Below are positions 62,056 through 64,000 of a stretch of 64,000 nt of DNA, one piece after another. The position numbers were made by a program, and so were the translations under genes. Numbering within the stretch: position 1 is the stretch's first letter; each line of letters begins with the position of its first letter. The stretch is from Microbacterium sp. MPKO10 (GTDB lineage Bacteria; Actinomycetota; Actinomycetes; Actinomycetales; Microbacteriaceae): NCBI RefSeq assembly GCF_026107415.2, contig NZ_JAPCHX010000005.1, positions 186,001-250,000 of the forward strand, written 5' to 3'. Under the pieces are notes generated by a model. That model did no database searches and was not told the origin of the DNA. It was given only the letters and a program-made list of their open reading frames with translations.

Positions 62056-62603
62056 GATGCCAATCCCAGATCGTCAAGGGTCAGAGCGGCGTAATAGTCG
62101 TACCCCGCTTCTTCGATAGCTTCCCGTGCTCCGGTGTTCCGGTCAACTACCACAGCGACACCGGCGATCTCGGCACCGACCTTCTTCAACGCCTCAATCG
62201 CGGTCAAGGGCGATCCACCCGTCGTGGAGGTGTCTTCGACGACGATGACACGCTTGCCCGCGAGGTCGGGTCCCTCGACCTGCCGACCGCGACCGTGGTC
62301 CTTCGGCTCTTTGCGCACGACGAATGCGTCGATATCGCTGCCGCGAGCGGCGCCCTGGTGCAGGATCGCCGCGGCGATCGGGTCGGCGCCCATTGTCAGC
62401 CCGCCTACGGCGAAGACATCGGGGACGTCGGAAATCAGGTCGAGCATGACCTGACCGATCAGCGGGGCAACACGGTGGTCGAGGCTCACTTTGCGCAGAT
62501 CAACGTAGAAGCTCGCCTTCTTTCCGCTGGTGAGTGTGAAGTCACCATGGAACACGGCTTCGGTCGAAATGTGGTCGATGAGTTGGCTACGTGCGTCAGT
62601 CAC
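62052..62603 (-). CDS. pyrE: Orotate phosphoribosyltransferase
   Basis: A 183-residue enzyme of pyrimidine synthesis converting orotate and PRPP to OMP. It has FTLTSGKKASFYVDLRKV, FAVGGLTMGADPIAAAI, VRKEPKDHGRG and the PRPP-binding VIVVEDTSTTGGSPL. The GTG start at 62603 has AAAGGA just upstream; the frame is open to 62642 but overlaps the MMPL gene. It sits five bases after the MMPL stop and overlaps the next gene (ATGA). Confidence 0.95.
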   Translation of the reverse strand: MTDARSQLIDHISTEAVFHGDFTLTSGKKASFYVDLRKVSLDHRVAPLIGQVMLDLISDVPDVFAVGGLTMGADPIAAAILHQGAARGSDIDAFVVRKEPKDHGRGRQVEGPDLAGKRVIVVEDTSTTGGSPLTAIEALKKVGAEIAGVAVVVDRNTGAREAIEEAGYDYYAALTLDDLGLAS

Positions 62604-62608
62604 GTCCT

Positions 62609-64000
62609 TTAGTTTAGGGTGCGCGACAGTCTGCTTGGCCACCAGATCGCCTTGCCGATGTCTGTGCTGAGCGCCGGGACAAGCAGCGAGCGCACGATGA
62701 TGGTGTCCAGAAGCACCCCGAACGCCACGATGAACGAGATCTGCACGAGGAACAGAATCGGCAGTACCCCGAGCGCGGCGAAGGTCGCCGCCAGCACGAC
62801 TCCCGCTGAGGTGATCACGCCTCCCGTGGCGACAAGGCCCCGGGTAACGCCCTCGCGTGTGCCATGCACTGTGGACTCTTCGCGCACGCGTGTCATGAGG
62901 AAGATGTTGTAGTCGATGCCGAGGGCGACGAGGAAGACAAACCCGAACATCGGCACGCTGGGATCCGCCCCAGGGAACTGGAAGATGCCGTTGAACACGA
63001 GTGACGACACGCCGAGCGCCGAGGCGAACGACAGCACAACGGTCAGCACCAGCAGAACCGGTGCGAGGATCGAGCGCAGCAGCAGCATCAGGATGATCAG
63101 GATCACCACGAGAACGAGAGGAATGACGAGGTTGCGGTCGTGCACCGACGCGTCGATGGTGTCGATGGCCGTGGCCGCGACCCCTCCGACAAGCACATCC
63201 CCGTCAGCATCGGCGAACTCGGCGCGGAGGTGCCGCACGACCTCCTCAGCCTCGGCGGAATCACCGGGGGCCTCGAGTGTCGCCTGCAGCATCACGTCAC
63301 CGTCGACGACCTTCGGATCCCCATCAATGGGCCCGCGTGGGCCGTGCGTCGGCTGAACGCCATCGTCGGTAACCGGGAGTGTTCCGCTTGGGGAATCGTC
63401 AGAGATGACGGCGAGAGAGTCCACACCGTCTGCGGACAACACGGTGTCTGAGACAGCATCCAGAGACGTCTCGGGGGCGATGATGACCGCGGGAGTTCCC
63501 GCGCTGCCGGGGAAATGCTCGTCGAGCACAGCCTGGCCATCACGTGCCTCGGAATGCCCGATGACGAACTCACTCTGCGAGACGCCGTCGGCTTTCAACC
63601 CGACGAGGCCGAACGCGGCAGCCGCGAGCACCACGGTGCTGGCGATCCAGATCGTGCGCGGGCGCCGTGAGACGAAGCGAGCGATGGCGGGCCACAGACC
63701 GGTACCGTCTGCCCCCTTGTCGAGCACGTGCTCTTGACCGAAGCGTGGGCGGATTGGCCAGAACGCCACGCGGCCGGCCCACATGAGCAGTGCGGGCAGC
63801 AGCGTCAGGCTCGCGAGCAAAGCGAACACGATGCCGATGGCGGCGACGGGGCCGAGTGCCTTGTTCGAGTTCAGCTCGCTGAGAAGCAGGCACAGCAGAC
63901 CCGCGATCACGGTGCCGCCGGAGGCGAGGATGGCAGGGGTGGCCCCGCGGAGCGCCGCCCACGCGGCATCCCATTTCTTGTCATAGTCGCGCAGAGCCTC
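62609..64000 (-). CDS. MMPL-family transporter, 3' part only
   Basis: The last 463 residues of a second MMPL/RND exporter; the frame continues to the window edge without a start. The visible part has the end of the first transmembrane bundle, an extracytoplasmic domain (about 100-270, with SGTLPVTDDGVQPTHGPRG) and the second helix bundle with LVALGIDYNIFLMTRVREES, the GxDY motif. It is not a close copy of the protein at 15943 and lacks the ABC-like tail. It begins the transcript with pyrE. Confidence 0.9.
   Translation of the reverse strand, partial: EALRDYDKKWDAAWAALRGATPAILASGGTVIAGLLCLLLSELNSNKALGPVAAIGIVFALLASLTLLPALLMWAGRVAFWPIRPRFGQEHVLDKGADGTGLWPAIARFVSRRPRTIWIASTVVLAAAAFGLVGLKADGVSQSEFVIGHSEARDGQAVLDEHFPGSAGTPAVIIAPETSLDAVSDTVLSADGVDSLAVISDDSPSGTLPVTDDGVQPTHGPRGPIDGDPKVVDGDVMLQATLEAPGDSAEAEEVVRHLRAEFADADGDVLVGGVAATAIDTIDASVHDRNLVIPLVLVVILIILMLLLRSILAPVLLVLTVVLSFASALGVSSLVFNGIFQFPGADPSVPMFGFVFLVALGIDYNIFLMTRVREESTVHGTREGVTRGLVATGGVITSAGVVLAATFAALGVLPILFLVQISFIVAFGVLLDTIIVRSLLVPALSTDIGKAIWWPSRLSRTLN

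Overview
The window is 64 kb of high-GC Gram-positive (Actinomycetota) chromosome, most likely from a Microbacteriaceae-type organism. This rests on gene content and style: small-type PurL, DUF3151 next to purA, maleylpyruvate-isomerase-like and septum-formation proteins, MMPL/YhgE pairs, many GTG starts, and a very frequent CAGCATCC/GGATGCTG word. No rRNA, tRNA, insertion sequence, prophage or CRISPR array was seen. The DNA is densely coding, with many ATGA/GTGA overlaps that mark operons.

Layout. 0-3.4 kb: a GntR/UTRA regulator, a DsrE-like protein and a lipoprotein, with matching GntR-type operators at two promoters; then a TRIC-family channel and a small membrane protein. 3.4-10.5 kb: a 1434-residue LPXTG-anchored repeat adhesin, divergent from a large LuxR/MalT-like (LAL) regulator. 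10.6-15.1 kb: purL, a RibD-C/DHFR-like reductase and a sugar MFS transporter whose ribosome binding site lies in a hairpin. 15.2-20.8 kb: a TetR regulator divergent from an MMPL transporter fused to a degenerate ABC-ATPase-like domain and a YhgE/Pip-like protein; three tandem operators at 17-bp pitch lie between them. 20.9-31.3 kb, all on the minus strand: a compact type VII secretion locus (RDD-FHA protein, FHA-containing EccC/EssC ATPase, two paralogous WXG100-size proteins, a YxxxD-bearing helical protein, a 411-residue coiled-coil/hydrophobic-hairpin protein and three proteins of unknown function), with no recognisable EccB, EccD, EccE or mycosin inside the window.

31.4-39.3 kb: an SDR, chorismate mutase, a MacB-type ABC pair, an acetyltransferase, a lactonase-like beta-propeller, a mycothiol-dependent-type enzyme and a GH15 glycosidase. 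39.5-46.1 kb: an rRNA methyltransferase, an 8-bp tandem repeat, purA, DUF3151, a self-contained ABC-2/TetR cassette with two operators, and argG. 46.3-50.7 kb: a second RibD-C reductase, DUF4287, and a four-gene OpuB-type osmoprotectant ABC operon. 51.0-56.2 kb: a TrmH-family methyltransferase, then a manganese uptake operon (ABC importer, Nramp, DtxR/MntR regulator) carrying three copies of TTTCGG-N4-CCGAAA. 56.2-64 kb: fdhD with an FdhF/YdeP-like molybdoenzyme, a NagD-like HAD phosphatase, and an MMPL-pyrE-septum-domain operon running off the right edge.

The most interesting parts are the compact type VII locus, whose two WXG100 paralogs carry the same inverted repeat about 70 nt upstream, and the MMPL/pseudo-ABC fusion with its operator array. 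All functional calls are from reading the translated sequence; no database search was run.
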